A stretch of 64,000 nucleotides of DNA from Benincasa hispida (Eukaryota > Streptophyta > Magnoliopsida > Cucurbitales > Cucurbitaceae). Numbering within the stretch: the stretch's first letter is position 1; every line of letters begins with the position of its first letter. Under the pieces are notes generated by a model. It had not been told where the DNA came from, made no database searches, and saw only the letters and a program-made list of their open reading frames with translations. Shown here one piece after another: positions 44,440 through 55,800 of the stretch. The stretch covers positions 72,482,309-72,546,308 of the forward strand of contig NC_052360.1 in assembly GCF_009727055.1 (NCBI RefSeq). The letters are read 5' to 3'. The position numbers and the translations under genes are program-made.

Positions 44440-45357
44440 TGAAAAAGCATTAGGGTGACTCCTCACTCGATATACTGAAGTTAAACAAAAAGTACTGACA
44501 ACAATTGTAACAACAAAAATACCAACAACAAATAAACAAGCAAAGACACACAACAGTTGGTAATCCAGTTTGGTGATAAACACCTACGTCGGGGGGATAG
44601 AAAGCCTAAGAAAGATAATCCACTAGTATTATAGAGTTAAGCAATTTACAATGTAGTACTTATCTGTAATAGACCGACTATTACAGTGGCTTAACTCACA
44701 CGAAACCTAGGCTTCCCCTAGATGTGGGACTCCCTCTCAACTGAACCTAGCGTCTGACACTTCGACACCCGACAGTGTGTAAGACTCCTCACGATGATAT
44801 CTTTCCTCAAGTCAACGAACTCCCTTCATTGATGAATCTCAGGATTTCTCTAAGGCAGAGAATTCCTCCTTTGGAGTTGAGCCTCAGGTTCATTCTAAGA
44901 TTGAGAATCCCTTCTCTGACAACTATAACTTATGCTCCTCCTAATCTGTGATAATCTTCAAAGTGTTGCAATCAATGGATGAAGAACTTGCACAACAGAA
45001 TAAAGTGAGCAACGAGCAAGAATACAATATAGAACCATTCGACTAGAGTATTGCAAATGTCTTGCTCTCAAAAACACAAATTGGCGTAATAAAACTGCTC
45101 ACCGAAAGAAAACCAACACTCCTTTTATAGATAAATCAAGAAAAGGAAATATCTCCTAAAAATGAGAAAATAAGTTGCACCGCAATAAAGGAAAATATCA
45201 GACTAAATATCACAGTTCGATATTTTCAGACAAGGAAAGTATTTCGCAAAGAAACAAATCTGTTGTCAAAACCTGATGTTAATACTTTCAAAGAAAATTG
45301 CAGAACCACTTCCTCAGAGAAAATTATAAAGTTAATCCAACATATTTCCAACCAACA
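44440..45357 (-). repeat. 5' LTR of the Sirevirus-like element
   Basis: 918 bp, partner of 37469-38407. Starts TGTTGGTTGGAAATATGTTG on the minus strand and ends CA beside the primer site. Confidence 0.8.
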
Positions 45358-46833
45358 TAAAACACATGCATGATTCTTATAACCATAAAATTAATCTAAA
45401 CATTGAAACTCAGCTACTATCAAATGTCTAAAATAAGAGTTCAACCATTCAATATAGCAATACAAACCAACAACTCAGATAAAAAGTCCAAAAGAAAACT
45501 ACAAAATGATGGCAAAGAAAGTACTTTTACACATGCCACACTATCGTTCCTATTGTGAAGTGCGCATTTCCTGGCATTGAATCTTTTCCTTGTCTTTTGA
45601 GAATGCTTTCTAAACTCCCAAAATTAATCTTCTCAAACTGGATTGAAAAATTAATATCCCTTTTATAACAAAACCTAATCTTAGTATCTCAATGCTTCCC
45701 TTAAAATATCATAATATCCTCAAATTTTAACGTAGCGCCTTGACACTATGAACAAAATTCTTTACAAATAACAACATGCGTCTTATTGATTGACAAAATG
45801 CAAAATTTCGTAGCGTCTAGATGCTATGAGCAAGTGTCGAGACGCTGCCCCTGCAATTCCCTATTGACTCGTCTTCATTGAGACATTAACCCACTTGGGA
45901 ATTCTTGCTACAATGCTCCTATTTATGACTTCGATGCTCTAAAACACTCCATTATGTTATGCTCCCATTACTCCAATAACTTGTATGGTTCATCATTTTC
46001 ACTCGATTTACTCAAATCCTATAAAATAGCAAGAAAAACATCTAACAGTAACTTAAGCTTACTATGATTTCTATCACTTATTATTGTAAAATATTAAATA
46101 ACATGATACATGTCTAATTCCTATTTAGATTTCAGTCCATTCCTATTTGACATCAAGAAAAACATTCATATTTCCATTGATTCATAAATTACATGTAAGT
46201 ATTCTTACTTATTCTTAATTATTTTCTTGTGAAGGTGGCGTTGATCTAAATCTTTGAGAAATGAATGTGATAAAAGATCCGCTCTACCATGCAAATCATA
46301 GCACGTGGGCATGCCAATTGACAAAGAAAATTATCATATAGTCATTGTAATAGAAATGATCTATTCCTTGTTATTATTTTTATTTTTTTTACAAGAGTAG
46401 CTATTAACCATAGAGAATGGTTGTTTGTTATAAATAAATTTTTTTGTTTAAAAAAAACAATATGTGGATAGAGGAATTGATGAGGTCGAAAATATAAACA
46501 TTATTAGATCAAAACTTATTAAATGGATAATTTGAACTCTTCCCGCATTTTACTGTGTGATTGTAAATAGTAACTACTTTGTAAGATATTATATTAGATT
46601 GAATTATATAATTGAAAAATAATTCAAGTGTGTATAACTCAATTAACATACAAAAAAAATGTTAGTGACCACAAGGTCTATTATTCAAATCTTTTCACAT
46701 CCAATTAATTGAGACATGTTAAAAATCTCATATAGAAAAGATAAGAAAACTAACCACCACGGAAAATTACTCGATCAAATAAATTAGACCGACTATTAAA
46801 TACTTTCTCATTCACAAGCAAATCAGATTCAAA
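45358..46833. other. intergenic DNA
   Basis: About 1.5 kb, no coding sequence recognised. A possible SINE-like A/B box pair lies near 46630-46700. Confidence 0.5.
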
Positions 46834-46922
46834 ATGCTTACATTGGGAGTGCTGCTCAAGCACAAAGGCTGTCTCTTATACACATCTATGCTTACATTGG
46901 GAGTGCTGCTCAAGCACAAAGG
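46834..46922. repeat. 35-bp direct repeats around adapter sequence
   Basis: A 35-base segment starting ATGCTTACATTGGGAGTGCT occurs at 46834-46868 and again at 46888-46922 with no mismatch, with exactly 19 bases between. Confidence 0.95.
46869..46887. other. Nextera/Tn5 mosaic-end adapter in the assembly
   Basis: CTGTCTCTTATACACATCT is the 19 bp Tn5 mosaic end used in Nextera libraries. Its position between two perfect direct repeats indicates an untrimmed mate-pair or adapter read built into the contig, not genomic DNA. Confidence 0.93.
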
Positions 46923-46966
46923 TCTGGGATCTTGAAACATTTCCTTCACGAATATAACAAATGAAA

Positions 46967-47038
46967 TCGCTTCCCTGCTGCGACACAGAAACGTTGAGAA
47001 AGTCGATTCCCTGCTGCGACACAGAAACGTTGAGAAAG
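46967..47038. repeat. 36-bp tandem duplication
   Basis: Two copies of TCG(C/A)TTCCCTGCTGCGACAC plus AGAAACGTTGAGAAAG, differing at one base. It lies 45 bp past the adapter-linked repeat, so it may also be artificial. Confidence 0.8.
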
Positions 47039-47312
47039 TCGATTCTCTTATCTGTTGTCGGAAAAAAGGACCTAGCATCATTCTCAAACCACCTGCAAGC
47101 TTTTTCTTTCGTATTGAGAAAGATGCTTCTTCAAAGAAAGCAGGGACCAGACGTTACGGTACTATCAATTAATATGTCCATGCTTCATAGAGCCTAAATT
47201 TGGCTAGGAAACCTATGAATGTTTCTTTTGGTTATGGATCTAGAATGCCTAGCAAATCCTTGGTTCTCCATTCTTACAGAAAGACTACCAAATTGTAATA
47301 GAATTGAAATAT

Positions 47313-49701
47313 TCAAGAACTGTTTTTGTCACGTATGATTGAAGCTTTTTCATACCTCACTTTCTCAATCTCTCTCCCTAGAAAATCTAAAGTTGTATCT
47401 GTAACATGATTCGAGGCACAGCCTGAATCCAACATAATTTTCAGGAATTTGTAAGCATCATTAAACCGACCTGCTTTTCTATGAACTTCAATAAGTGTAT
47501 TAAAAGTGACAATATCTGGGTTTATCCCACTGTTCCTCATCTGCTCAAAAACCTTATTTACGTCATCCATTTGACCTGCCTTCCCTAGCGCATTAATCAA
47601 TGTGTTGTACGATATCGAGATAGACCCTGCTCCATTAGCTTTTCCAGAACAGAACTTGCAAGATCCGCTCTACCCATCTTCCCGAGTCCTTGAATTATCA
47701 CATTATATGTGGCCATATCAGCTGGACATACCTTCTCGTCCATTTCGTTAAATATACCCCATGCCTAGTGAAAGTATCCCTTCTTCACAAATGAACTCAG
47801 CATTGAATTGTAGGTATACCTCACCGGGTTGACACCCATATCACTGAAGATCTCAAACAACTTACAAGCTAAGCTCAATTTTCCTTTTTCTAGAAAAATA
47901 GACAAAAATGCATTGACCATATTGATATCGAATGAGTTGTCCCCTTTTGCTTGGATTCGTCACCCTTGACTTAGAGAGAATGGTTGCAAAAAATCACCAT
48001 TAGACTTTGCAAGATCAGCTAAAAGATCTACATGTGGGGATGATGACCAATTGTCAGCATCTGTTTCTTCTGTGTTTTCGATAATATCGTCAACATTAAC
48101 TTCCGCAGTAGAAGGAACTCTTGAACTAATAATCTCACTCAATTCTTCCTTTGGGGGGAACAAGAATGTGTAGTCTTTTCTTTTATTTTGCTGATATTTG
48201 ATTGAATCTTCCATGTTAGCCTTCCATTTGAGAACATTGGGGACCAAATCACCTTTTCTAATGTGCTTCATGAGCCTCTCTAACCCTTCCCACTAGCGTT
48301 GCTTGTGCATTGCAATTAAAAGAGATGTTACAGTAATAAGATCAACAATGAAGCCTTTCGCTTCCATTTCTTCAACCAATTGTAGTACTTCCTCAAGCAA
48401 TCTCTCTTCACATAGTTGCAATACAATGATGCTGTAACACCATCCACAAATTGACCCTTTTTCTTCATATCACAGAATAAAGAGTAGCTAGCTTCATCTC
48501 TTCCATTCCTAAACAATCCATCAATTAGAATATTGTACGTCCAAGGAGAAGCTCTTATACCTTCTTGCACCATTTTATCAAAAAGTTGACATGCTTCAGT
48601 AACTTTGCGAGCCTTAAATAGGCCGTTGAGGAGAGAATTATACACAATGGTATCTGGGATAAATCCATTGTACTCCATTTCATTAAAAATCATGGTTGCA
48701 TCACCCATTCGGTAAGATTTACAGCAACCCTGAATTATGATATGGTAGGTGAAGACATCAGGCTCATGGCCTGACCCTTTAAGTTCGTCCCACACAATAA
48801 GTGCATCCTTAACCTTCCCTACCAAACAGAGCACGTTAATAAGGCTATTATATGTACACAAATCCAGACCGAACGACTCCAAAACTAAGCTCTTTTGCTT
48901 CATTTCTTTGAACAGGGCAAGAGAAGTATCCAGATAACCCCAACATCCAAAAGCATGAATACATATATTATAACCACATACATTAAACTCAAAGGTTCTA
49001 ATTTCTCTAAGCTTGTAAAAAACCTTTTTAAACTCAACCCTCATGTCTGATTTCCTGAGAGCAACCAACAATTCATTATAAGCAAGTGAATTAGGCAAGA
49101 AAGGAAAACTAGTTGCAGCAGTACCTTCTTGCTCTCCATTACTAAAACAATCTAACAGCTTAAAGAATATTGACAAAGCCAAACCCACCTGGTTTTTCCT
49201 GAGCAGAGCGATAAGAACAGAGTTGTAGGTGTTGAGATCCAAGCTAGTTCCCAAATCTTCCATATGGTCTAAAATTTCAAGGGCAGCATCGAATTTGCCA
49301 GACCTGATAAACGCATCGAGAAGAACCTCGAAAGTGTGGGAATCAACATTGACACCGTCTCGCTTCATGGAGGAGAGTAAAAGGGGAACCTCGTGGAGGT
49401 ATCTAGAGCGGCAGAGGATATGGAAGATGTGGGAATATGTGGAGGGTGAATGGTTGAAATTGGGGGAGAGAGAACACCATTTGAAGAAATCGAGCTTGTG
49501 GGAAGGATGAATAGATCTGGAATGGAGGATTTGGAGAAGGAGAGGCTCTGATATGAGAAGAGAATGGTGTTGGAGGGTTCGAGTACCTGATTAAGAAAGG
49601 GTTTTGGTAATGGAAGCCACGAGGAGGAGGTCGGCCAACTAAGAGAGAGTTGAAGTTGCCCTTGATTCCATTGCGAGGAAATCAACTCTTCCATGGCGCA
49701 T
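47313..49701 (-). pseudogene. P-class PPR pseudogene, At4g01570 family
   Basis: A nearly full-length (about 795 codons) but broken PPR gene. Recognisable parts include HPSHKLDFFKWCSLSPNF, ALEILDHMEDLG, NICIHAFGCWGYLD, YNSLINVLCLVGKVKDALIV, IIIQGCCKSYRMGDA, ARKVTEACQLFDKMVQEG, MKHIRKGDLVPNVLKW and, at the C-terminus, MINALGKAGQMDDVNKVFEQ. Order and content match the Arabidopsis At4g01570 protein from memory. Lesions: stops at 49639-49641 (TAG), 49591-49593 (TAA), 48293-48295 (TAG), 47959-47961 (TGA) and 47765-47767 (TAG), and frameshifts near 48430 and 47620. The longest intact stretch is 49368-48328. Start candidates are 49701 and 49671. Some lesions could be assembly errors, but five stops make decay more likely. 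Confidence 0.85.
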
Positions 49702-50765
49702 TGCATTGGAATTTCTAATAGAAGATTCAAAAGTCCTCTGAAAGTTGTATAAATGAATCAAGAAGACGAGCAATTGGAAGAGATGAAATTGGGTTCATCT
49801 TGGTTGGGGTTTTAGGGTTTTAACATTTCTTTCCCTTTTTATTTAGTTATTTGTACAAATGATCCTTTTACACACGCATTTACTCTTGATGGGACTATTA
49901 TAGTATAGACTTAATCATCTTTAACGAGATAGGTTATATAAATTGCGGTAGTGCAACGTAAACAGAAGGTTAGAATTCATACGTTTGTAAGAGGCGGGTC
50001 ATTAATTATAAAGGACTCTGGGAATAAGTCATTTGTACAAAAAAAAAAAAAAAAACTACTCAATTATGAGATGGAGGATCGAACCACCGAACTTTAGCGA
50101 AGAAGATCATATCAATTATTGTTATTTAATTTAAATCTAAATCACAATACATCTTTTTTTTTTAAAAAATACTATTATTTCTTAATTCAAATATAAATGA
50201 TTTCTTCTCCATACGATAGTTGTTATAATTGAAAAAAGAATGTCATACCTAGCTTAATTCAACTCCCATGTAAAACTTTAAATTAAATTTGGAAATAAAT
50301 TTATTTTTGAAATGAAATTGACCAAAAAAACGTATAGAAATTTATTTTTAAATTGACAAAAATAGAGAAGAAATCATTTATTTCCAAAAAAACGTATTAA
50401 ATGATTTCTTCTCTATTTTGGTTGTTTCTCAAAACTCAAACCTTAGGGTATTTTTGAAGGAGGGAGAAGAGATGGAAGAGAAAGGTGATGATGTTTAGAG
50501 AAACAATTTATTTGATTCATATATTAATGGTAGTTATATTTTTTTTCACTTTTTTTTTTTAAAGATTAAGAAATATTAATGTAACTTTTGAAATATAGAA
50601 TTGAAATAAGGGCTAGTTGCATGAATAGAATTTAAGTCCAAAAAAATAGAATATGTAGTACAAGGATAAAATAATTGCATGTATAGATAAAAAATGGTAA
50701 AAGACTAAAAAACTCATGCCTAGCCACCATTTTTTCGCTTCTTCTCGGTTTTCTCAAATTAAAAG
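49702..50765. other. intergenic DNA
   Basis: About 1 kb, AT-rich. An A-run at 50040-50056 is followed by a GGAGGATCGAACC word that resembles a pol III B box in reverse. No gene. Confidence 0.45.
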
Positions 50766-51800
50766 CTATCACTGATAGCAGTTATCAATGATGACTACTG
50801 ATAGGTTCTATCAGCTGCTATCGTTGATAGCTTCTATCAATTGCTATCGATGATAGTTGCTATCAGCGATAGCTTTCAATTTTAGAAAAATTAATACAAT
50901 CTTGAAATATTAACTTTTAATTTGCTATCAATTATTATTAGCTATCATTGATTCACTTTCATCAATTGGAATCAACGTTGAAATATTACGACTTAAGGCT
51001 ATCAGTAGCTATCAATGATAGATTTATAAACAGTGTTCAACTTTGAAAGAAGACCAACAACTTTGATTACCATAGTAGTTATCACTAATAATCTTTTATC
51101 ATGGCTATCACTGATAGCAGCTATCAGTCATTATCACGGATAGACTTTCATCAATTAGAATCAACTTTGAAATATTAACACTTAAGGCTATTAATGATAG
51201 ATTTCTATAACTGGTTATCACCTTTGAAAGAAACTCGATATATAGATATCACTTAAGTTTTATCACCGATATCACTAACATCACTCATATTGTGGTTATC
51301 AGTGATAGCTTCTTTCATTGATAATGTCACTAATAAGATGATATCAATGATCTCACTAATATCATGCTATCATTGATAGTTCTCTATCACTGATAACGTG
51401 CTATCAGTGGTAGCTTCTATCACCGATAACGTGTTATCGGATAACTTCTATCATCGATAACATGCTATTAGTATTAGCTCCTATTATTGATAATATGCTA
51501 TTAGTAGTAGCTTCTATCAATCATAACCACTGAACACCTTTTTGCCCCTTTCTTGTCCTTTCCAAACATTTATAAGTCTCTTTTCTTTTCGATGATAGCT
51601 TCTATCACTGATAAACATTCTATTAGTGATAACTTCTAGACATTTCATTTACATTTTAGTTCGAGATTCGACTTTATTAATTAAATTCACTAAGTTGGCT
51701 ATCAATGATAGATTTCTACAAGTGGCTATTAACTATGAACATATAATCAAAGATTAAGCTATCAATGATAGAAAATATTAGTGGCTATCAATGATAGACT
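50766..51800. repeat. array of CTATCANTGATAG palindromes
   Basis: About 1 kb in which the 13-base palindrome CTATCA-N-TGATAG and one-base variants (CTATCGTTGATAG, CTATCAGCGATAG, CTATCACTGATAA) recur dozens of times at irregular spacing, interleaved with GCTTCTATCA and TTTCATCAATT words. Each copy can fold alone or pair with many others. Confidence 0.85.
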
Positions 51801-51924
51801 TTCATTTGCTATGTATATTTATTATTTGTTATAATAATCAAACTTGATGATTGACTTGTTGATGTTAAGTCACTTATAAATTGAATACTTTCAAGTCATG
51901 CGTATGGAACTTAGCCTCATAATT

Positions 51925-52500
51925 CTTGTGAAAAAAAGGGGAAGAAGAAAAAATTCAAATAAAGGAAAGAAAAATTTAAAAAATAAGAGAAAGAGAAGGA
52001 GCAAAAACTGAAGAAAAAGAAAGAAAATTAAATAGAAAAAAGGAAGCAAAAACTGGAAAAATGAAAGAAAAACTAAAAAAGAAAAAGAAAAAGAAAGAGA
52101 AGAAGCAAAAAATCGGAGAAATATAAGAAAATAAAATAATAAAAAAATGATAGGGAAGAAGCAAAAATCGGAGAAATGGATGAAAATAAAAATTTAAAAA
52201 AGGAATAAGTAAGAGCTGAAGAAAAAAAAAGGAATAATCAAAAACAGAAGAAAGAAAAGAAAACTAAAAAAAATGAAAAAAAGAAAGGAAAAAAAGAAGG
52301 AAATGAAAGAAAATAAAAAAATAAAGGAAAGAAGCAAAAATCGGATAAAGGAAAGAATAAAATAAAAAAAAGAAGAAAGCAAAAACTAAGAAAGAAAATA
52401 AAATGAAAAAATGAAAATAGGGAGGGAAAAAGCAAAAATCAAAGAAGTAAAATAAAATAAAAAAATAAAAAAAGTTGTACAACAAAATAAGACAAGAGAG
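51925..52500. repeat. purine-rich tract with degenerate repeats
   Basis: About 575 bases almost entirely A and G on the plus strand. GAAGCAAAAATCGGAGAAA-like words recur every 45-60 bases. Long purine tracts can form triplex DNA. Apparent Phe-rich frames on the minus strand are a by-product. Confidence 0.85.
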
Positions 52501-53640
52501 GGCGAAATTGGAAATTAAAAAAAAAATTCAAAGATTGACTAGTCAACTCATCCATATTTGCAAATATTTTAAAAATGTAATATATTTTTAGATTTTTTCT
52601 CTTATTTTACTATGCATTGCAAATATCCTTGAAATAAAACACTTACTTTTTTCATCTATATAATAACGATAACATTGTTTTTAACGTTAAAAAAAAAAAA
52701 AACTAAGGATATTAACAAAACTTTTGAAATTTTAGAGATATTTTTAAATAAAGTACACAGTTCACAAGTATGTTTTGTAATTTAATCAAGATATAATGCC
52801 TAGTAAAGCCAAAAATGTTAAATAAATTTAGGGGTCTATGCACATTTTGCAAAATAAAGACAAAAGTATGACAAATCTAACATAATTAAAAATATTTTGA
52901 AGATATAACAAAATCAATTTTTTAAAACCTTAGAATTACTAAATTGTCCCTCACTTAAACCCACATTTAAAGTTCTTCCATTTTGTGCTGGTTGATCACA
53001 TAATTGTTAATTTATCATCTTTGTACATGTAATCGACTCGCCATGAAAATGTATCCCTCGTAGGTAATAAATTTCTATCAGAATACTAAAGTATGACTTG
53101 TCATAGATACATTATATTAACACTCTATTAGTGACTCTATTATTAATAGACTACACACATCCTAATTAAAGTTTATCATCGATAGCCATCTATCATGGAA
53201 TCAATTCAATCAAGATCCATGTAGTGTGTCAGTAATAGAAGTCTATTATTAATAGACTAGAAAATGGGAATTAAGGAAAATTTAAATATGAGTTTGCCAT
53301 GTTTAAATGATGTCGATAATATTTGCTATATTTGCAAGAAAAAAAAAATCTTATATCTTTGTGTTTCCTACCAAATTGTCCAATCATAAATTGACTCATG
53401 GCAAATTCTTCTTACTCTTTTTTTAAATGTTTTAATTTTTTTTTGTGTATGATGAGAGTGAAATATGTAAAGATTGATGCATCTTAAGATATGAAAATAG
53501 TCCAACCACCACACACTAATTCTTCACCAAAACTATAGATAGGATTGGATTGAATTGAAAAGAAGGCCCAAAAAAAAAAACAACAATAAATTCCAAAAAG
53601 AAAAGCCTTCAACTTCACATATCAACACAAGAGCTTCAAC
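52501..53640. other. intergenic DNA
   Basis: About 1.1 kb with a few TCTATTATTAATAGACT-like palindromic words (53120-53270). No gene. Confidence 0.45.
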
Positions 53641-53693
53641 TTTACATGGCAACCAAACCAACATTCTCTATATACAACAAAAAAACACCATAT

Positions 53694-54605
53694 TTACACT
53701 TGATCCAATTGGTTTTGATTCCCCACAGAACACATCAAATGCCATCTCCTCAGCAATTTGATGATATGAACAAACACCAAGCCAAACACACAACCATAAA
53801 CAACACCTTGCAATTCCCTTCTCTCCACTCCCAAATTTGCACTCAAATAAACACAATCCCATGTTATCAAAACCCAACCCAACCCTTCCAACAGCCATTT
53901 CAAAACTACAACTTTTCTCATAACCTTATCCCCTGCCACCCGACACACAATCCTCGTACACAAAACACACACAACCACAAACGTAGTACCCGACCAACCC
54001 CTATAAGACACAAATCTACCCCCAACTTCTAATGGGGCATTTCTACAAACACATGATGGGCATTCCCCAGAAAACTCACTCCCAACCAAAGCATCCAAAC
54101 CTGTGTAATAAGGCAGAATCACAGAGTCCAAATTCAAGCTGGCATGAAGAATCCCAGACATTGTTGAAGCTTCAAAGAACACATATTTAATATCCTTGTC
54201 TGCTCCATTGTCAAATGTGAGAGCTGAAATGTAAACCATATGAAGAATTGGAGGACCCATTAAGAAGAGAGGAAAAAGTGTATTAATACGATAGCCTTTG
54301 GCTAATACAAACAAAAAAATCGGAAGTGAAAATGGCCCAGATGGTAAAAGGAACTTCTTTGGCTGATCTAAACAAAATTTCCCACGAAATGACATGTCGG
54401 CTAGCATGAACAAAAGGGTCGACATGTAGGTGGCTGCTGTGAAGATAAGAACGAGTAAATCAATGGCAGCAGGGTAATCGCCAGGGTAAATGCTGTCACA
54501 ATAATAATGGAAAGGGCAGGAGAATTTGTCTAAGGTTTCTTCTAATTGCCATCGGGTGCATTTGAAGAAGGTTGAATGGGTGTTTGCGAGAGCTGGATAA
54601 TGCAT
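53694..54605 (-). CDS. uncharacterised plant polytopic membrane protein
   Basis: One uninterrupted 303-residue frame, no intron. The N-terminus is soluble (MHYPALANTHSTFFKCTRWQ), followed by hydrophobic segments near 48-68 (AIDLLVLIFTAATYMSTLLF), 92-125 (a long stretch including LPIFLFVLAKGY and FPLFLMGPPILHMVYI), 150-165, 203-220, 232-255 (WLLEGLGWVLITWDCVYL) and 265-285. Cysteines cluster before the fourth segment (GECPSCVCR). I know proteins of this layout only as unnamed transmembrane proteins of plants and assign no activity. A second minus-strand frame with Met at 54757 overlaps the start in another phase and looks like leader sequence. The gene lies between a purine tract and segmental duplication copy 2. 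Confidence 0.7.
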   Translation of the reverse strand: MHYPALANTHSTFFKCTRWQLEETLDKFSCPFHYYCDSIYPGDYPAAIDLLVLIFTAATYMSTLLFMLADMSFRGKFCLDQPKKFLLPSGPFSLPIFLFVLAKGYRINTLFPLFLMGPPILHMVYISALTFDNGADKDIKYVFFEASTMSGILHASLNLDSVILPYYTGLDALVGSEFSGECPSCVCRNAPLEVGGRFVSYRGWSGTTFVVVCVLCTRIVCRVAGDKVMRKVVVLKWLLEGLGWVLITWDCVYLSANLGVERRELQGVVYGCVFGLVFVHIIKLLRRWHLMCSVGNQNQLDQV

Positions 54606-55277
54606 TTGGGGATGATTTTTATTGGGTTTTTCTTGTGGGCAATTGATTGAACAGGTGGTGGGTGCGAGTGGAATTTTGGAAATTTGGGCGCTTCTTGTTT
54701 TTGCTGTTGTTTATAGAAATATGGGGATGGTTTTGGTGTTAGATGAGATGTTTCCATTGGAAGAGGGAATGGGATGAGGAGTGTTCAACTAATATGCATC
54801 TTGCAATGGCTTTGTTTTTTAGTTTCTTCCTTGGAAGAAATAGTCTTATCAATTAATGGTAATTTTGTTGGTGTGTGTAATTAAAATGTTAATATTTATT
54901 ATTTTTAAAATTCAAATCGTTAAACATTTGTTCAACATAAATTGAGTCATTCGAGGGAAAAAAAACTCCATGTTGATTATCACTAAATTAAGGCAAAAAT
55001 AATTATAGCTCTTTTTTGTTACTTTATTTATTGCGTGTTTAGAATATTTGTCTTTAAAACGAATGATTAATAATGCAACACCTAGATAAATATTTTTAGT
55101 AAGGTAGTAATAATTAAAAGCATATTACTAAAACAAAAATTATAATTAAGACTTAATTGAGTAACTATTTCATTTTTGGTTTTGTGTTACTAAAAATAAA
55201 TTTATAAATACTCTTTTTACCTTTAAATTTTTCTATTTGTTGTCTATCTTTTTTACCAATGTTTTAAAAATTAATAA
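54606..55277. other. 5' flank of membrane protein gene and intergenic DNA
   Basis: About 670 bp. The first 150 bp are the probable leader and promoter of the minus-strand gene; the rest is AT-rich without features. Confidence 0.45.
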
Positions 55278-55800
55278 GCCAAAATTTTGAAAACTTAATA
55301 AATAGTTTTTAAAAATTTGTTTTTGGAACTTGCTAAGAATTCAACTTTTAGAAATATGCAAATTACTCTAAAAAATTAATAGAAAATAGACTTAATTTTT
55401 AAAAATAAAAAATAAAAAATAAAATAGTTACCAAATATGGTATAAAATTTTCATTGAATAAATAAATAAATGAGAGAAAGTGTGGGTGGAGAGATGAAGA
55501 GAGAGATGCATAAATGAAGCTAGATGAAAAAGTATATGAAAGAAAAATATGTTATAGGAAGAGATTAGTAAAAAAAAAAAAAAAAATTCAAGAAAAATTA
55601 GTGATAGAAAGTTTATATAGTGACAAATTTAGTAAGAAAAATGTTATTGTGTTATAAGATTTGAGAAAAATAGGTTTAAGCCAAAAATAATTTTTTCAAA
55701 GTACAAATAGAAAGAAGGATTTGAACTATGAATCTTTTGATCCTCAATACATATTAATACTAGTTAAGCAAAGATAATTAATGAGTTCTTCTATTTCTTT

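Larger units (their letters stand above)
37469..45357 (-). mobile_element. Sirevirus-like Ty1/copia element, defective
   Basis: A 7.9 kb minus-strand element with both LTRs, a tRNA-Met primer site, gag with a zinc knuckle, integrase, RT/RNase H remnants and, between RNase H and the 3' LTR, a further 2.4 kb coding for an extra protein. That extra ORF is the mark of the Sirevirus genus. All ORFs are broken. Integrase and RT are joined by a deletion near 41848. Flanking 5-mers (AGTAT left, TAAAA right) do not match. Confidence 0.85.

Noticed and set aside
46834..46922. 35 bp repeats with a 19 bp spacer as a transposon insertion with target duplication
   Set aside because: The spacer is exactly the Tn5/Nextera mosaic end and the repeats are much longer than the 9 bp that Tn5 duplicates; a library artefact explains it.
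49365..49730. 121-codon minus-strand frame at the PPR pseudogene start
   Set aside because: It is out of the PPR frame; the PPR frame shows HPSHKLDFFKWC across the same bases with two stops upstream.
51976..52485. Several 60-70 codon Phe/Ser-rich minus-strand frames
   Set aside because: They are the complement of the purine tract, which lacks stop codons on that strand by composition.
53646..54032. 128-codon plus-strand frame
   Set aside because: Antisense of the membrane-protein gene 3' end and its 3' flank; rich in Thr/Pro/His with no domain.
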